Source: Acidobacteriota bacterium (GTDB lineage Bacteria; Acidobacteriota; Thermoanaerobaculia; Multivoradales; JAHEKO01). Taken from it: 42,037 bases of DNA. Under the pieces are notes generated by a model, which saw only the letters and a program-made list of their open reading frames with translations, did no database searches and was not told where the DNA came from. Positions within the stretch are counted from its first letter, which is position 1; each line of letters starts with the position of its first letter. The stretch lies in NCBI GenBank assembly GCA_022561975.1, contig JADFQD010000013.1, positions 1 through 42,037 of the forward strand. Reading direction: 5' to 3'. The translations under genes were made by a program, and so were the position numbers. Shown here one piece after another: positions 33,920 through 42,037 of this stretch.

Positions 33920-35630
33920 ATGAAAAATCCGAAAAAACAGCCTGCAAAGTATATGAGCCGCGTGCTCGCGTGCTCCTGCCTACTGATCCTCCTTCCCCTG
34001 GCGACCGCTTCGGCGCAATCCGACCGATCCGAGGGCCAGGCGAACGGTGATTCGGCCGCCACCAAGAGCGACCAGGGCAAGAAGGCCGGCAGCAAGCCCG
34101 GTCCCGGCATGGTCGATGTGATCCTGACTTTTGAGACACCACCGGGCCTCGCCGATCGAGACGAGATCACGAACGCCGGCGGTAAGGTCCAGCACACGTT
34201 CCAGAACTTCAATATGTTGGCGGCGCGGGTTCCGGTGGCTCGCCTGGAGTCGCTGGCGGATCATCCTCGAATTTCCTACGTCAGCCTCGACGAAGTGGTC
34301 GAAGCCAGTTCGGTCGCAGCACGGCAGACCGCCAACCTTCCCGGCTATTCGACCGCTCCGAACTTCAACTGGAGGAAGAGCAAACCCACGGTGGCGGTGA
34401 TCGACTCCGGCCAGAGTCCCCATGTCGACATCTGGCCGTCGCCGGAGCAATTCGACTTCGTGGACGACGACAAGGACGGCAGCCCCCGCTACCGCCTGAA
34501 GGATCCTTACGGCCACGGCACGCATGTCGCCGGTATCATCGCCGGCGACGGCTACACGTCCAATGGGGAATACAAGGGGATTGCCCCTTACGCGCACGCA
34601 CTTTCCCTGCGAGTTCTCGACGGCAAAGGCCGCGGCGTGGTTTCGGACGTCTTGAGGGCTCTGGACTGGACACCTCACCAACGCGGCGGCCTACGAGATT
34701 CGCATCGTCAATATGTCGCTCGGCAAGGCGATCGAGACTCCTCAGGCCTATGATCCTCTGGTTGTCGCAGTCGAGCAGGTCTGGGACGCCGGTATCGTGG
34801 TGGTCTGCTCGGCGGGCAACTACGGTCGCAGTGGCCACTTCACCATCACCAGTCCCGGCAACTCGCGCAAGGTGATCACGGTGGGCTCGCTGACCGACAG
34901 CGGTACCGGCGGCGACACCAGCGACGACTACGTTTCCACTTATTCTTCGCAGGGTCCGACGGCCTACGACCTTATTCTCAAGCCCGATCTGATCGCCCCA
35001 GGCAACCGGTTCGTGGCGCCGATCGCCACCGGCTCGAAACTCCTGGAGGATCTGGCGGATCGCGAGGTTCCCTGTGGTTTCAGCACCTGCTACGGAAAAT
35101 ACCTCGAGCTGAGCGGCACCAGCATGGCCGCGGCCGTGGTTTCGGGAGCCGTCGCCCTGATGCTCGACCAGGAACCCGGTCTGAATCCGGGGAGTGTCAA
35201 GGCGCGTCTCATGCGCTCGGCGAGGAAGTTCCCCGGGGACGCTACGGCTACGGGTGCCGGGGTGCTCGACATCCAGGCGGCGCTCGAAGACTCGGGATGG
35301 GTCGATCAGGCGTTGTCTCCACGGATGGCGCGATCTGAAGTCGGCGAAGTTATTCTCGTCGAAGACACCGCTCTGCTCTGGGGGGACGTAGCCTGAGGAG
35401 CGGGGTTCCTGTGGTCCGACGGGTTCCTGTGGTCTGACGGTTATCTGTCGTCTGACGGGTTCTTGTGGTCCGACGGGTTCCTGTGGTCCGATGGGTTCCT
35501 ATGGTCGGACGGGTTCCTATGGTCGGACGGGTTCCTGTGGTCCGACGGGTTTCTATGGTCCGACGCTGTCGCCGACGGCGATCCACTCTTCAGTACGTCC
35601 GCCAATAGCGTGAGCCTCCAGGACGACTGA
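33920..35630 (+). pseudogene. Subtilisin-like (S8) serine protease broken by frameshift and nonsense codon
   Basis: The start ATG 33920 gives a signal peptide (RVLACSCLLILLPLATASA), an inhibitor-I9-like pro-region (MVDVILTFETPPGLADRD) and the catalytic domain: Asp162 in VAVIDSG, His201 in GHGTHVAG. Near 34670, after DVLRALDW, the frame shifts; in the new frame TNAAAYEIRIVNMSLG, the oxyanion Asn in CSAGNYG and Ser in SGTSMAAAVVSGA follow. That frame reaches TGA at 35394-35396 where Trp (TGG) would fit, and then continues without a stop through nine GFLWSD repeats to TGA 35628-35630. Thus one indel and one nonsense change separate it from a complete secreted protease of about 570 residues. Sequencing error is a possible cause for either. 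Confidence 0.85.
35403..35564 (+). repeat. Nine 18-bp tandem repeats encoding GFLWSD
   Basis: Nine units of GGGTTCCTGTGGTCCGAC with a few changes read, in the frame of the protease, GFLWSD x8 and one GYLSSD (third). Base changes are mostly in third positions, so the peptide was under selection. They lie just after the premature TGA of the S8 gene and would form its C-terminal tail. Confidence 0.9.
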
Positions 35631-35878
35631 GAGACTCCGGATAATCCCTGAAGTTCGATACGGTCGGATGCGACCGGTCTGTCGCCCAGGCAGTGGGCGA
35701 AGATTCTGGCCTCGAGCGGATCGGCGAGCTTCGGAAGATCTGTCTCTGATCACCAAGGCGAAGCTCGCGGATGGGTGTCGGATGGGGTCCTAAGGCCTTC
35801 GCCGCGCGAATCTTGAAACGGGAACGATTCGCCGGCTCAGGCGTTATCGTCCTACGAATGAGTGCAAGGAGGTCTTGG

Positions 35879-37297
35879 ATGAAGCGAGTACCGGTGAAGA
35901 TGATCCTCATGGCGTTGGCCCTGGCCTGCGCGGCGGTGGCCCAACAACCGAAGAGCGCCGCTGGCCTTCTACGGGCGTTTTTCGAGGCGGTGAACTCGAA
36001 TGAACCCGGCGCGGTCGCCGAGTTCTACAAGGACGGTGTCACCGAAAGATTTCGCACCCTTCGGAGCCCCGAGGAGAACCGCGCGTTCTACGAGCGGATT
36101 CGGAATGATTTGGGCAAGCTGACCGTCCAGGGCATGCGTCGGGTCGGCCCGGCCAAGGCCGTGGCGACTCTGGAGGCCGAGAAGATGTCGATGCCGGTGG
36201 AGTTCGCCTTCGACCTGGTCGACGGGAAGATCGACGGTCTTTCGGTGCACGTTGGTGGTCACGGCGGCGGCGGCCGCGAGACCAAGGTGCGGCTGCCGGA
36301 GGGCGCGAGTGACGAAGAGCTCGCCGTGGCCCTCGATCGCCAGCTTCGAGAGTTGGTCAAGGCCGACGAGTTTTCAGGTGTCGTGTTGCTGGCGCGGAAT
36401 GGCGAGCCGATTTTTCATCGCGGCTACGGTTTCGCTGAGCGTGCGAGCGGACGCCTGGTGACTACCGGGACCCGTTTCGACGTCGCATCGATCACCAAGT
36501 TTCTGACCAAGATCGCGGTCGCGCAGCTCGCCCAGGCGGGCACGCTCGAGCTTTCCGATTTAATCTTCGAGCACCTGCCGAAGTATCCAGACCCGGAGGC
36601 GGCCAGGAAGATCACCATCCAGCATCTTGTAGATCACAGCTCGGGCCTGGGTGACATTTTCAACCAGCGCTGGATGGAGGTCGACAAGAGCGTGTTCATC
36701 GAGCCGGTGGACTTCTTTTCGATATTCGCCGACCAGCCGCTCCGATTCGAGCCCGGTGAGCGCAGGTTCTACTCCAACGCCGGCTACATCACTCTGGGCG
36801 CGGTCGTGGCCGCCGTGTCGGGCACGCCGTACTTCGAGTACATCGAAGAGAACATCCTGCGTCCGGCGGGCATGACCGCCTCCGGGTTCCCGGCCAAGGA
36901 CGGCAGCGATCCTGGAATCGCGGTGGGCTATACCCGGGGCGGTCCGATGGGTGGGCACACCGATGCCGGGGGACCCCTGCGGGCAAATCTGGGCATGCTG
37001 CCGATCCGAGGCTGCCCGGCCGGCAGCTCGACCCATTCGGCCGAAGATCTGCTCGAGTTGGATCGCGTGCTTCGGGCCGGCAAGCTCCTGAACCCGAAGT
37101 GGACCGCCTGGGTCTTCGGCTCGGATGTCGTCGACGAAGATGGCGGCTACAAGATCGGCGTCGCCGGCGGCGGCCCGGGCGTGAGTGCCGGCTGGCAAAG
37201 CGACGGAGCGGTGACCGCGATCGTGCTGGCCAACCTCGATCCACCGGCGGGCGAAGGTCTGGCGATGGAGCTGTATCGGGCGCTTGCCGAGCCTTAG
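35879..37297 (+). CDS. Serine beta-lactamase/esterase-like hydrolase (class C fold)
   Basis: 472 residues from ATG 35879, fixed by AAGGAGG six bases upstream. Signal peptide: MILMALALACAAVAQ. Residues 25-130 are an NTF2-like or uncharacterised accessory domain. The beta-lactamase domain (PF00144) starts near 150: SITK at 204-207 is the SxxK nucleophile motif and YSN at 298-300 the second motif; the third motif is GGGPGVSAG rather than the classical KTG or HxG. So it may be an esterase, peptidase or transpeptidase-like enzyme in the periplasm. The TAG stop lies in the end of the palindromic element that follows. Confidence 0.9.
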   Translation: MKRVPVKMILMALALACAAVAQQPKSAAGLLRAFFEAVNSNEPGAVAEFYKDGVTERFRTLRSPEENRAFYERIRNDLGKLTVQGMRRVGPAKAVATLEAEKMSMPVEFAFDLVDGKIDGLSVHVGGHGGGGRETKVRLPEGASDEELAVALDRQLRELVKADEFSGVVLLARNGEPIFHRGYGFAERASGRLVTTGTRFDVASITKFLTKIAVAQLAQAGTLELSDLIFEHLPKYPDPEAARKITIQHLVDHSSGLGDIFNQRWMEVDKSVFIEPVDFFSIFADQPLRFEPGERRFYSNAGYITLGAVVAAVSGTPYFEYIEENILRPAGMTASGFPAKDGSDPGIAVGYTRGGPMGGHTDAGGPLRANLGMLPIRGCPAGSSTHSAEDLLELDRVLRAGKLLNPKWTAWVFGSDVVDEDGGYKIGVAGGGPGVSAGWQSDGAVTAIVLANLDPPAGEGLAMELYRALAEP

Positions 37298-37489
37298 CCT
37301 GGACTATTCACCAGGGTCCTACTGCGGAGGCGTAAGTTATTGAATCTACTGTGTTGCGCTCGGTCGGCCAATCGGGGACACCATGAGAATGGTGTCCCCA
37401 AGACGCTTGCGGAGGCCTTGGTCGCGACGCCTTGTATCTTCAACAACATACACCTCCTCGCTACGAAGCCTGGTGAATAGTCCAGGCTA
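37295..37489. mobile_element. 195-bp MITE-like palindromic element
   Basis: 37295-37315 and 37469-37489 are perfect 21-base terminal inverted repeats (start TAGCCTGGACTATTC). Inside, 37326-37349 and 37434-37457 are also inverted repeats with about five mismatches, and a GGGGACACCA hairpin forms the centre. So the whole element can fold into one long hairpin. It contains no gene. The outermost TAG at each end is the stop codon of the flanking convergent genes. No clear target duplication is seen. Its size and structure fit a non-autonomous element or a large bidirectional terminator. Confidence 0.75.
37374..37399. repeat. GGGGACACCA palindromic repeat (REP-like), copy 2
   Basis: GGGGACACCA (37374-37383) and TGGTGTCCCC (37390-37399) with a 6-base loop, the same stem as at 25744-25768. 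It is the central part of the 195-bp element. Confidence 0.75.
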
Positions 37490-39100
37490 GTCCGGCAGCG
37501 AGACGGTCCGCTCGGTGGACCAGGCGCTCACGCCCGACGGTCCCTTCGCCCGGATGCGGAAGACGTAGGTCGCTCCGGGCTCGAGGCCCGCGAGAACCAG
37601 CTTCTTGACCTCGGTCATGACCGTGGCCTCTTTCTTGAACCTACCATCGCTCTTCTTCTCCTGGATTTGGATTCTCGTGGCGTCCGACTTCTTGTGCCTG
37701 AACTTCCACTTCAGCCGCACTTCGGTCGCAGACAGCACCTTGGCCTTGAGCTTCCGAGGCGCCTGGCTCTCGGCGACCCGAAGCTCGGTAGCCAGCGTCG
37801 GTCGGTCGAACGGAAAGGCCTCGGCCGCCACACGGGGATCGGTCATGGCGTTGGTCAGGAAATCGATAATCAGCGCCTGCATCCGTACGCCGGTCTGCGT
37901 TTCAGCCGGCATGTTGATGTCGCTGTAGTCCCGGAAGACTGCGGGATTGCCGGTCGGGATACCCGTCTGGTCCTCGGTGAACTGCCGGTGGCGGGTTTCG
38001 GTGACTCCGTTGCCCGAGTTGTAGAAGTCGATCGAGTCCTGTGTGTCGGTCACCCACCCGACGTGCATCAGAGTGCTCCGCAAACCGATGTTCCTCAGGC
38101 TGGGTGTCTTGAAGCGACCGAAGTCGGCCTCGAGCCCCGTTACCTCCATTCGTCCCTTGTCTTCCGCGGCCGGTCGGAGTCCGATGTTGTGGAACTCGTT
38201 GTCACTGAACAGGGGTGGAACGTGACAATTGCCGCAGACCGTATTGTCGGAGAACATGCTCCAGCCCTGGATCTGGTCTCGAGTCATGGCGCTCGAGTCG
38301 CCCGCCATGAACAGGTCCCAAGGAGTTTGGTCCGGAACCAGCGTGCGCTCGTAGGTCGCGATAGCGAAGCCGATTCGCACCGGTGTGATGGCGGCGTCGC
38401 TAAAGGCGGCCTCGAAGAGATCCGGGTAGGTAGGGTCAACGGCCAGTGCGTCCGACATGTCCTGCGGGATGTCGGTCGCCAGGGCAAGCGGTACCACCGT
38501 CGCCAGCTTGGTGGTCACCTCAAACCAGTCACGGAACTCGTGTGCCATTTCGACGTCGCTGACGATCGGACCGACTGCCTGACTCTCCAGCGCCCCGCCC
38601 GAGGCGATGACCGTGTCGGTCGCGTCCAGTGGGTTGACGAAACTGGCCGATGCGCGGCCGTCCCAAAACAGCTCGGGCGAATACATGGCGAGGAAATAGG
38701 ACGGGGCCGACCGTCGTGTTACCTGGGGCTCGAATCCGAACAGGGGGTCCTCGATCGGCCGGTTATTCGCATCTCGGCGCGCAATCCCCGGGGAGCCGAT
38801 CACATCGTCCTCGGTTCCAAAACTGCCGTCGAGCCCCGGGTGCAGCCCGTAGCGCGGGTCCGCCCCGGCACTGGCCGGGATGTGACACGTGCCGCAGGCT
38901 ACCGTATCGTCGCTCGACAGCTGCTCTTCCCAGAACAAGATCTTGCCCAGGACCCGTTTCTCCTCGTTGAACGGGTTCTCCGCGGGAGCCGGCGGGGGGG
39001 GTCCGAGCTGCCCCCAAGCCGCCACGGCGCTCGCCAAGAGGCCAACCCCGAGAACCCAACGGGCGAAGGATCGCCCCGAGGGGTTTGTATCCATCATCAT
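37487..39100 (-). CDS. Diheme cytochrome c peroxidase (CcpA/MauG family) with C-terminal fibronectin III domain
   Basis: 537 residues; start at 39100 or at the following ATGs. A signal peptide (WVLGVGLLASAVAAWGQ) precedes the first haem site CGTCH near residue 70 and the second CGNCH near 292. Typical parts are VLGKILFWEEQLSSDDTVAC, the SYFLAMYSPELFWDGRA segment, FKTPSLRNIGLRSTLMHVG and a C-terminal helix of the peroxidase domain. From about 445 an extra beta domain (KAKVLSATEVRLKWKFRHKK ... GATYVFRIRAKGPSGVSAWS) is a fibronectin type III fold, unusual for the family and likely for binding a surface or polymer. The enzyme reduces hydrogen peroxide or modifies a protein with electrons from a small cytochrome. 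The stop lies in the palindromic element. Confidence 0.93.
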   Translation of the reverse strand: MMMDTNPSGRSFARWVLGVGLLASAVAAWGQLGPPPPAPAENPFNEEKRVLGKILFWEEQLSSDDTVACGTCHIPASAGADPRYGLHPGLDGSFGTEDDVIGSPGIARRDANNRPIEDPLFGFEPQVTRRSAPSYFLAMYSPELFWDGRASASFVNPLDATDTVIASGGALESQAVGPIVSDVEMAHEFRDWFEVTTKLATVVPLALATDIPQDMSDALAVDPTYPDLFEAAFSDAAITPVRIGFAIATYERTLVPDQTPWDLFMAGDSSAMTRDQIQGWSMFSDNTVCGNCHVPPLFSDNEFHNIGLRPAAEDKGRMEVTGLEADFGRFKTPSLRNIGLRSTLMHVGWVTDTQDSIDFYNSGNGVTETRHRQFTEDQTGIPTGNPAVFRDYSDINMPAETQTGVRMQALIIDFLTNAMTDPRVAAEAFPFDRPTLATELRVAESQAPRKLKAKVLSATEVRLKWKFRHKKSDATRIQIQEKKSDGRFKKEATVMTEVKKLVLAGLEPGATYVFRIRAKGPSGVSAWSTERTVSLPD

Positions 39101-39193
39101 CCATGTAGATGCGGGCAGGATCCTCCGGGTTACAGAAGCGGTCGCCTCTTGTCTGCGCCGCTCTTCCGAGGTCGGCCATGCCCGAGAGGGTGT

Positions 39194-40870
39194 CTACAGT
39201 CCGCGATCGAAGGTCAGAATTGCCTCGAGGGCCGGGTCACGACCGGAGAAATAGTCACTCGAGGACGCCCGGACCAGCAGATCGGGCTCGAGATCGCGTA
39301 GGTCGAGATCGGACCATTCGTACTGTTTGAATTCGGGATACTCGATGTCTGAAAGCCCGTGAAACCCGTTGGTGAAATGAACCGTCAGGCCGGAATTCGG
39401 CAGCACGATGTTCCCCCCCTCCGACCAGGTATCGAGCTGGTCCCCGATCGGCTCACCGACGAAGGTCGCGTCACTGTACTGCTTCAGGTAGGCGGCGTGC
39501 GAGATCCCCGCGGAAAAGGTGGACCGGCCGATGATGACATAGAGCCGGCCGATTCCTTTTCCCTCTTCGAGCGCAACCAGCCTCTCCATGAAGTCGGCGG
39601 CGATACCGTTGTTTCCCCCGGTGTTGAAACGCAGATCGAGGATGAACATCTCGATCGGCTCTCGGGTGACGAACGCCTCGACCGCCCTGGCGAAGTCGGA
39701 GAAGCTCTCCGCCTCCGGCATGTCCTGGCTGCGGTTGTATTGGAGATAGAGCACCTTGTTCTCAGCCAAGTACTCGAACCAGTAGTGCCGGTGGGAATCC
39801 CTGAGGTACAGCGGTGGACCCGGCTCGCCGACGGACAGCGCGCTGACCCAATTGGTGCCGTCGCTTCGATCGTCTGGCGAAAGCGCCCACCACGCCTCGG
39901 TCGGCTGCTTCTTTCGCTGCAGCGGCAGCGGTGGAAGATCCACCTCGAACGGTTCGCGCTCTGGGCAATCGAAGCCGACGGCTACTCTCTCCATGTCGTC
40001 GATCAACCCGAGGCCATAGAGAATTTCCGGACTGGTCATGAAGTAGGGACTCTTGTAGTCGACCCACGATTCGTTGCCGGCGAACAGGCGAGCGACCCTT
40101 TCCTTGAGCCACCGCGGATCACGGCCGGCGATGGCGGTCACCCGGCAGCGGAGCTTGTCGCGCTGCCCGTCCGATGCCCGGACCACGAACAGACCGTCGG
40201 TGAACCAGTGAACCCGCACCGGAAGACGGCGCAATTCAGTCCGGTTGCGCAGCAGATAGAGGCGGGTGTGGGCGTTGCCGCTCAGCGCCACGGCCTGGGA
40301 CAGCGCGACGATTATTTCCTGGTCGTTCTTGCCGGGTAGCGACGCCTCGAGCTCAGTGATCGCCCGCGCGAAGGCGACTCTCGCGGCCGGATCGAAGCTG
40401 CGGTCATATTTCAGGAAGCGGCTCCGCACCACGTCCAGGTCCTGCTTCCAGGCCTCGACTTGATCGGCCGGCTGCGGATAGGCGGGCAGCTTCTGCAGAT
40501 CAAACGAGAACGACCTTTCGCCCTCGACGACCCGGCCGGAAATAGTCTCTGCCCCGTATTTGGCGTCGAAAACAACGAGCGCTTCGCCGACCTGTAGTTC
40601 GAAGTGTAGGTCGGCGCCATCGACCCGGATCGTGCTCAGGGCCAGGCCTTCGGCGCCCGGCAGGTCGATCGATCCCTGCCAAATCCCCTCGGCCCGCTTC
40701 AGTTCGACACCGATCCGTGTCAGACGGGCCGGCGTCTCGACAATGAATCCTTCCCAGCTACCCTCGAGGTCGGCCGGTGCCAGCGGTGCCGAAGTAGAGG
40801 CGCATGGCGCGGCCGAAAAACAGGCAAGTCCGATCAACAGACAGTAAGTGGGGAATCCAAGATTTCGCAT
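39194..40870 (-). CDS. S41-peptidase-like secreted protein
   Basis: 558 residues from ATG 40870, chosen because GGGAGG is seven bases upstream. The signal MRNLGFPTYCLLIGLACFSA is followed by a beta-rich N-terminal domain (LEGSWEGFIVETPARLTRIG) and a helical part. The C-terminal half shows features of the S41 (C-terminal processing) family: ILDLRFNTGGNNGIAADFME, STFSAGISHAAYLKQ with the probable Ser nucleophile, and FVGEPIGDQLDTW. No PDZ domain is recognised. It is probably a periplasmic hydrolase related to tail-specific proteases. It lies 93 bases upstream of the peroxidase on the same strand and could be cotranscribed. Confidence 0.85.
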   Translation of the reverse strand: MRNLGFPTYCLLIGLACFSAAPCASTSAPLAPADLEGSWEGFIVETPARLTRIGVELKRAEGIWQGSIDLPGAEGLALSTIRVDGADLHFELQVGEALVVFDAKYGAETISGRVVEGERSFSFDLQKLPAYPQPADQVEAWKQDLDVVRSRFLKYDRSFDPAARVAFARAITELEASLPGKNDQEIIVALSQAVALSGNAHTRLYLLRNRTELRRLPVRVHWFTDGLFVVRASDGQRDKLRCRVTAIAGRDPRWLKERVARLFAGNESWVDYKSPYFMTSPEILYGLGLIDDMERVAVGFDCPEREPFEVDLPPLPLQRKKQPTEAWWALSPDDRSDGTNWVSALSVGEPGPPLYLRDSHRHYWFEYLAENKVLYLQYNRSQDMPEAESFSDFARAVEAFVTREPIEMFILDLRFNTGGNNGIAADFMERLVALEEGKGIGRLYVIIGRSTFSAGISHAAYLKQYSDATFVGEPIGDQLDTWSEGGNIVLPNSGLTVHFTNGFHGLSDIEYPEFKQYEWSDLDLRDLEPDLLVRASSSDYFSGRDPALEAILTFDRGL

Positions 40871-41368
40871 CGATATACCTCCCGCGATGGTTGATCCCAT
40901 TGGACCCTGCGCTGGCAGAGGTTGCCGGACCAGGACGACTTTTTCTACGAGTTTGAGCTCGAGAAAGTTCCAGACGATAAGGGAATCCTCATTCTCGTTG
41001 TCCGGGGTCGTCGTCCTGTATCGTAAAGAAACACGATGTCAGCACGGTGAGCAAGCTGAAGCCGGCACCCAAGTTCGGGAGAATTGAGAGGCCAACAATG
41101 GACGACGCTCGACGCCATGCGAGTCGATCATCACAACCGAATTGAAGATATGGAACCCAACCTGACCCGGATCGGCGCCAACCGCGTACCCTCCGCGCGC
41201 AGCACAATGGAGTTCGGTCCGGAGTTCTTGCTCTTGCCATTCGGGTGGAACCGCTCTTTCGGGGGACCGTGGATCTCTTGCCGAAGCCGCGAAGCTGTGG
41301 CACGATCAAAGCACTTCGATGATAAGGCTTCCGTACAGCGCCAAGGGGCGGTTCTGTGGTGAATTCTG
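40871..41368. other. Intergenic region before the last gene
   Basis: 498 bases between divergent genes. There is a 92-codon plus frame at 41084-41362, but it has no recognised domain and I do not call it. A sigma-54-like site lies at 41298-41313. Confidence 0.5.
41298..41313 (+). promoter_or_regulatory. Possible sigma-54 promoter of the last gene
   Basis: TGGCACGATCAAAGCA has a perfect -24 half (TGGCACG), ten bases between GG and GC, and AAGC in place of TTGC. It lies 55 bases upstream of GTG 41369. Confidence 0.4.
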
Positions 41369-42037
41369 GTGAAGACTTCGGGACGTCTTAGGTTGTCGAG
41401 TAGCCTTGCTGCCGCGGTGTGGACGGGGCGCCGCTGGCGATGGCTCTTGGTCTGGCTGGTGCCATGGCTAGGGGTGTCGGCGGAGGTCGATGCCGGAGGT
41501 CTTGCGGTCACTGGCGGTGCCGCCGCTGGGGGGACGGGCTTTGGCCTGGAGGTGACGCTGGGACAGACCTGCGCGACGCCCAACGTGCCGATTCCGGATG
41601 GCACGTTTAGCGGGCTTTCGGCCTTTGCCTGTGACTCGGTCACGGCGAATGACGTCGAGATCATCTCTCCGGGAGCGACGTTTCGGGCCGCGCAGGCCAT
41701 CGTTCTGGGCAACGGCTTTTCGGTTGCCTCGGGGGTCAACTTCACCGCCACCATTGATCCTTTCGCGAACCAGTTCTTCGCCTGGGTGGAAAACGACACG
41801 CCGTTCTCCGAGACAACCTATAGGACCTCATTCGACCTAAGACTGGGCTCCGTGACTCTCGTCGAGGCCGACGAACTGGGCCATCTCAACGGCTACTCGG
41901 CGAATGGCGATCTTCAGTTTAGAGCGGTTCTACGGCGCAACATGACTCCTCCGGAGAACCGGCTGGCACTTTTCGCGCGCGACGGCGGCATGATGGTCGA
42001 GTACATGGCGGACTTGAAACTTCCGGCGGGTTACCAC
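41369..42037 (+). CDS. Secreted protein with 3-coathanger-stack-like domain, N-terminal part (runs off right edge)
   Basis: 223 codons are open from GTG 41369 to the window end. The start MKTSGRLRLSSSLAA leads to a hydrophobic signal (WLLVWLVPWLGVSAEV). After that the mature protein is Gly/Ala-rich and beta-stranded; DVEIISPGATFRAAQAIVLG followed by NGFSVASGVNFTATIDP matches the short repeat seen at the end of many adhesin-like or choice-of-anchor surface proteins ('3-coathanger stack'). Then FDLRLGSVTLVEADELGHLN continues in another beta domain. A surface or extracellular role is likely; the rest and any catalytic domain lie outside. There is a possible sigma-54 promoter upstream. Confidence 0.8.
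   Translation, partial: MKTSGRLRLSSSLAAAVWTGRRWRWLLVWLVPWLGVSAEVDAGGLAVTGGAAAGGTGFGLEVTLGQTCATPNVPIPDGTFSGLSAFACDSVTANDVEIISPGATFRAAQAIVLGNGFSVASGVNFTATIDPFANQFFAWVENDTPFSETTYRTSFDLRLGSVTLVEADELGHLNGYSANGDLQFRAVLRRNMTPPENRLALFARDGGMMVEYMADLKLPAGYH

Noticed and set aside
33376-34212. 278-codon minus-strand open frame
   Set aside because: It runs antisense through the signal and pro-region of the S8 protease and has no protein-like features.
35403-35564. CRISPR-like or satellite array
   Set aside because: The 18-bp units have no spacers and stay in one open frame encoding GFLWSD; it is a coding repeat.
41084-41362. 92-codon plus-strand open frame
   Set aside because: No recognised domain; it covers the probable promoter of the following gene.
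1-42037. tRNA, rRNA, integrase, complete insertion sequence or prophage genes
   Set aside because: I looked for CCA-ending cloverleaf-like segments, rRNA core sequences and transposase motifs and saw none that I could support.

Overview
This is a high-GC bacterial chromosome segment. Large secreted proteins, many decayed genes, three RND-type efflux permeases, sigma-54-like promoters and a 14-blade 'two-component regulator propeller' protein suggest a soil or sediment Gram-negative bacterium. An Acidobacteriota/Thermoanaerobaculia-like or myxobacterium-like lineage is my best guess; there is no rRNA or marker gene to prove it.

Layout. 1-2342 (minus) is the N-terminal part of a propeller sensor that runs off the left edge, with a near-consensus sigma-54 promoter directly in front of it. 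2375-4700 is a graveyard: a PAS/PAC scrap, an EAL phosphodiesterase with its middle deleted and a PLP aminotransferase with its middle deleted, separated by small hairpin repeats. 4719-8561 holds a membrane-anchored unknown, a DUF2461 protein, the ATPase YchF and a VapBC-like toxin-antitoxin pair. 8584-17781 (minus) is a four-gene operon in which every junction is a 4-base stop/start overlap: RND permease, lipoprotein-like adaptor, cytochrome P450, second RND permease. A TerC-family membrane protein is divergent from it.

18842-22825 (minus) is a compact trio of predicted zinc hydrolases without secretion signals: an astacin-like metzincin with a PPC domain, a HExxH gluzincin and a metallo-beta-lactamase-fold protein. 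Divergent from it, 23208-29946 (plus) is a second tripartite efflux operon whose outer-membrane TolC component is fused to an N-terminal ABC-type substrate-binding domain, followed by adaptor and RND permease. The two RND operons lie close together, and the only TolC in the window belongs to the second, so it might serve both.

30012-33184 has a small secreted Cys-motif protein, a membrane-anchored diheme cytochrome c, an AAA+ Fis-type regulator that lacks the sigma-54-contacting GAFTGA loop, and a divergent secreted PEGA protein with its own sigma-54-like promoter. 33920-35630 is a subtilisin-like protease broken by one frameshift and one nonsense codon just before nine 18-bp repeats encoding GFLWSD. 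A serine beta-lactamase-like hydrolase and a diheme cytochrome c peroxidase with a fibronectin III tail converge on a 195-bp palindromic MITE-like element whose two ends carry both stop codons. An S41-like secreted protein and the start of a secreted, probably surface, protein close the window.

The strongest candidates for something undescribed are the substrate-binding-domain-TolC fusion efflux system, the P450 translationally coupled inside an RND operon, and the zinc-hydrolase trio.
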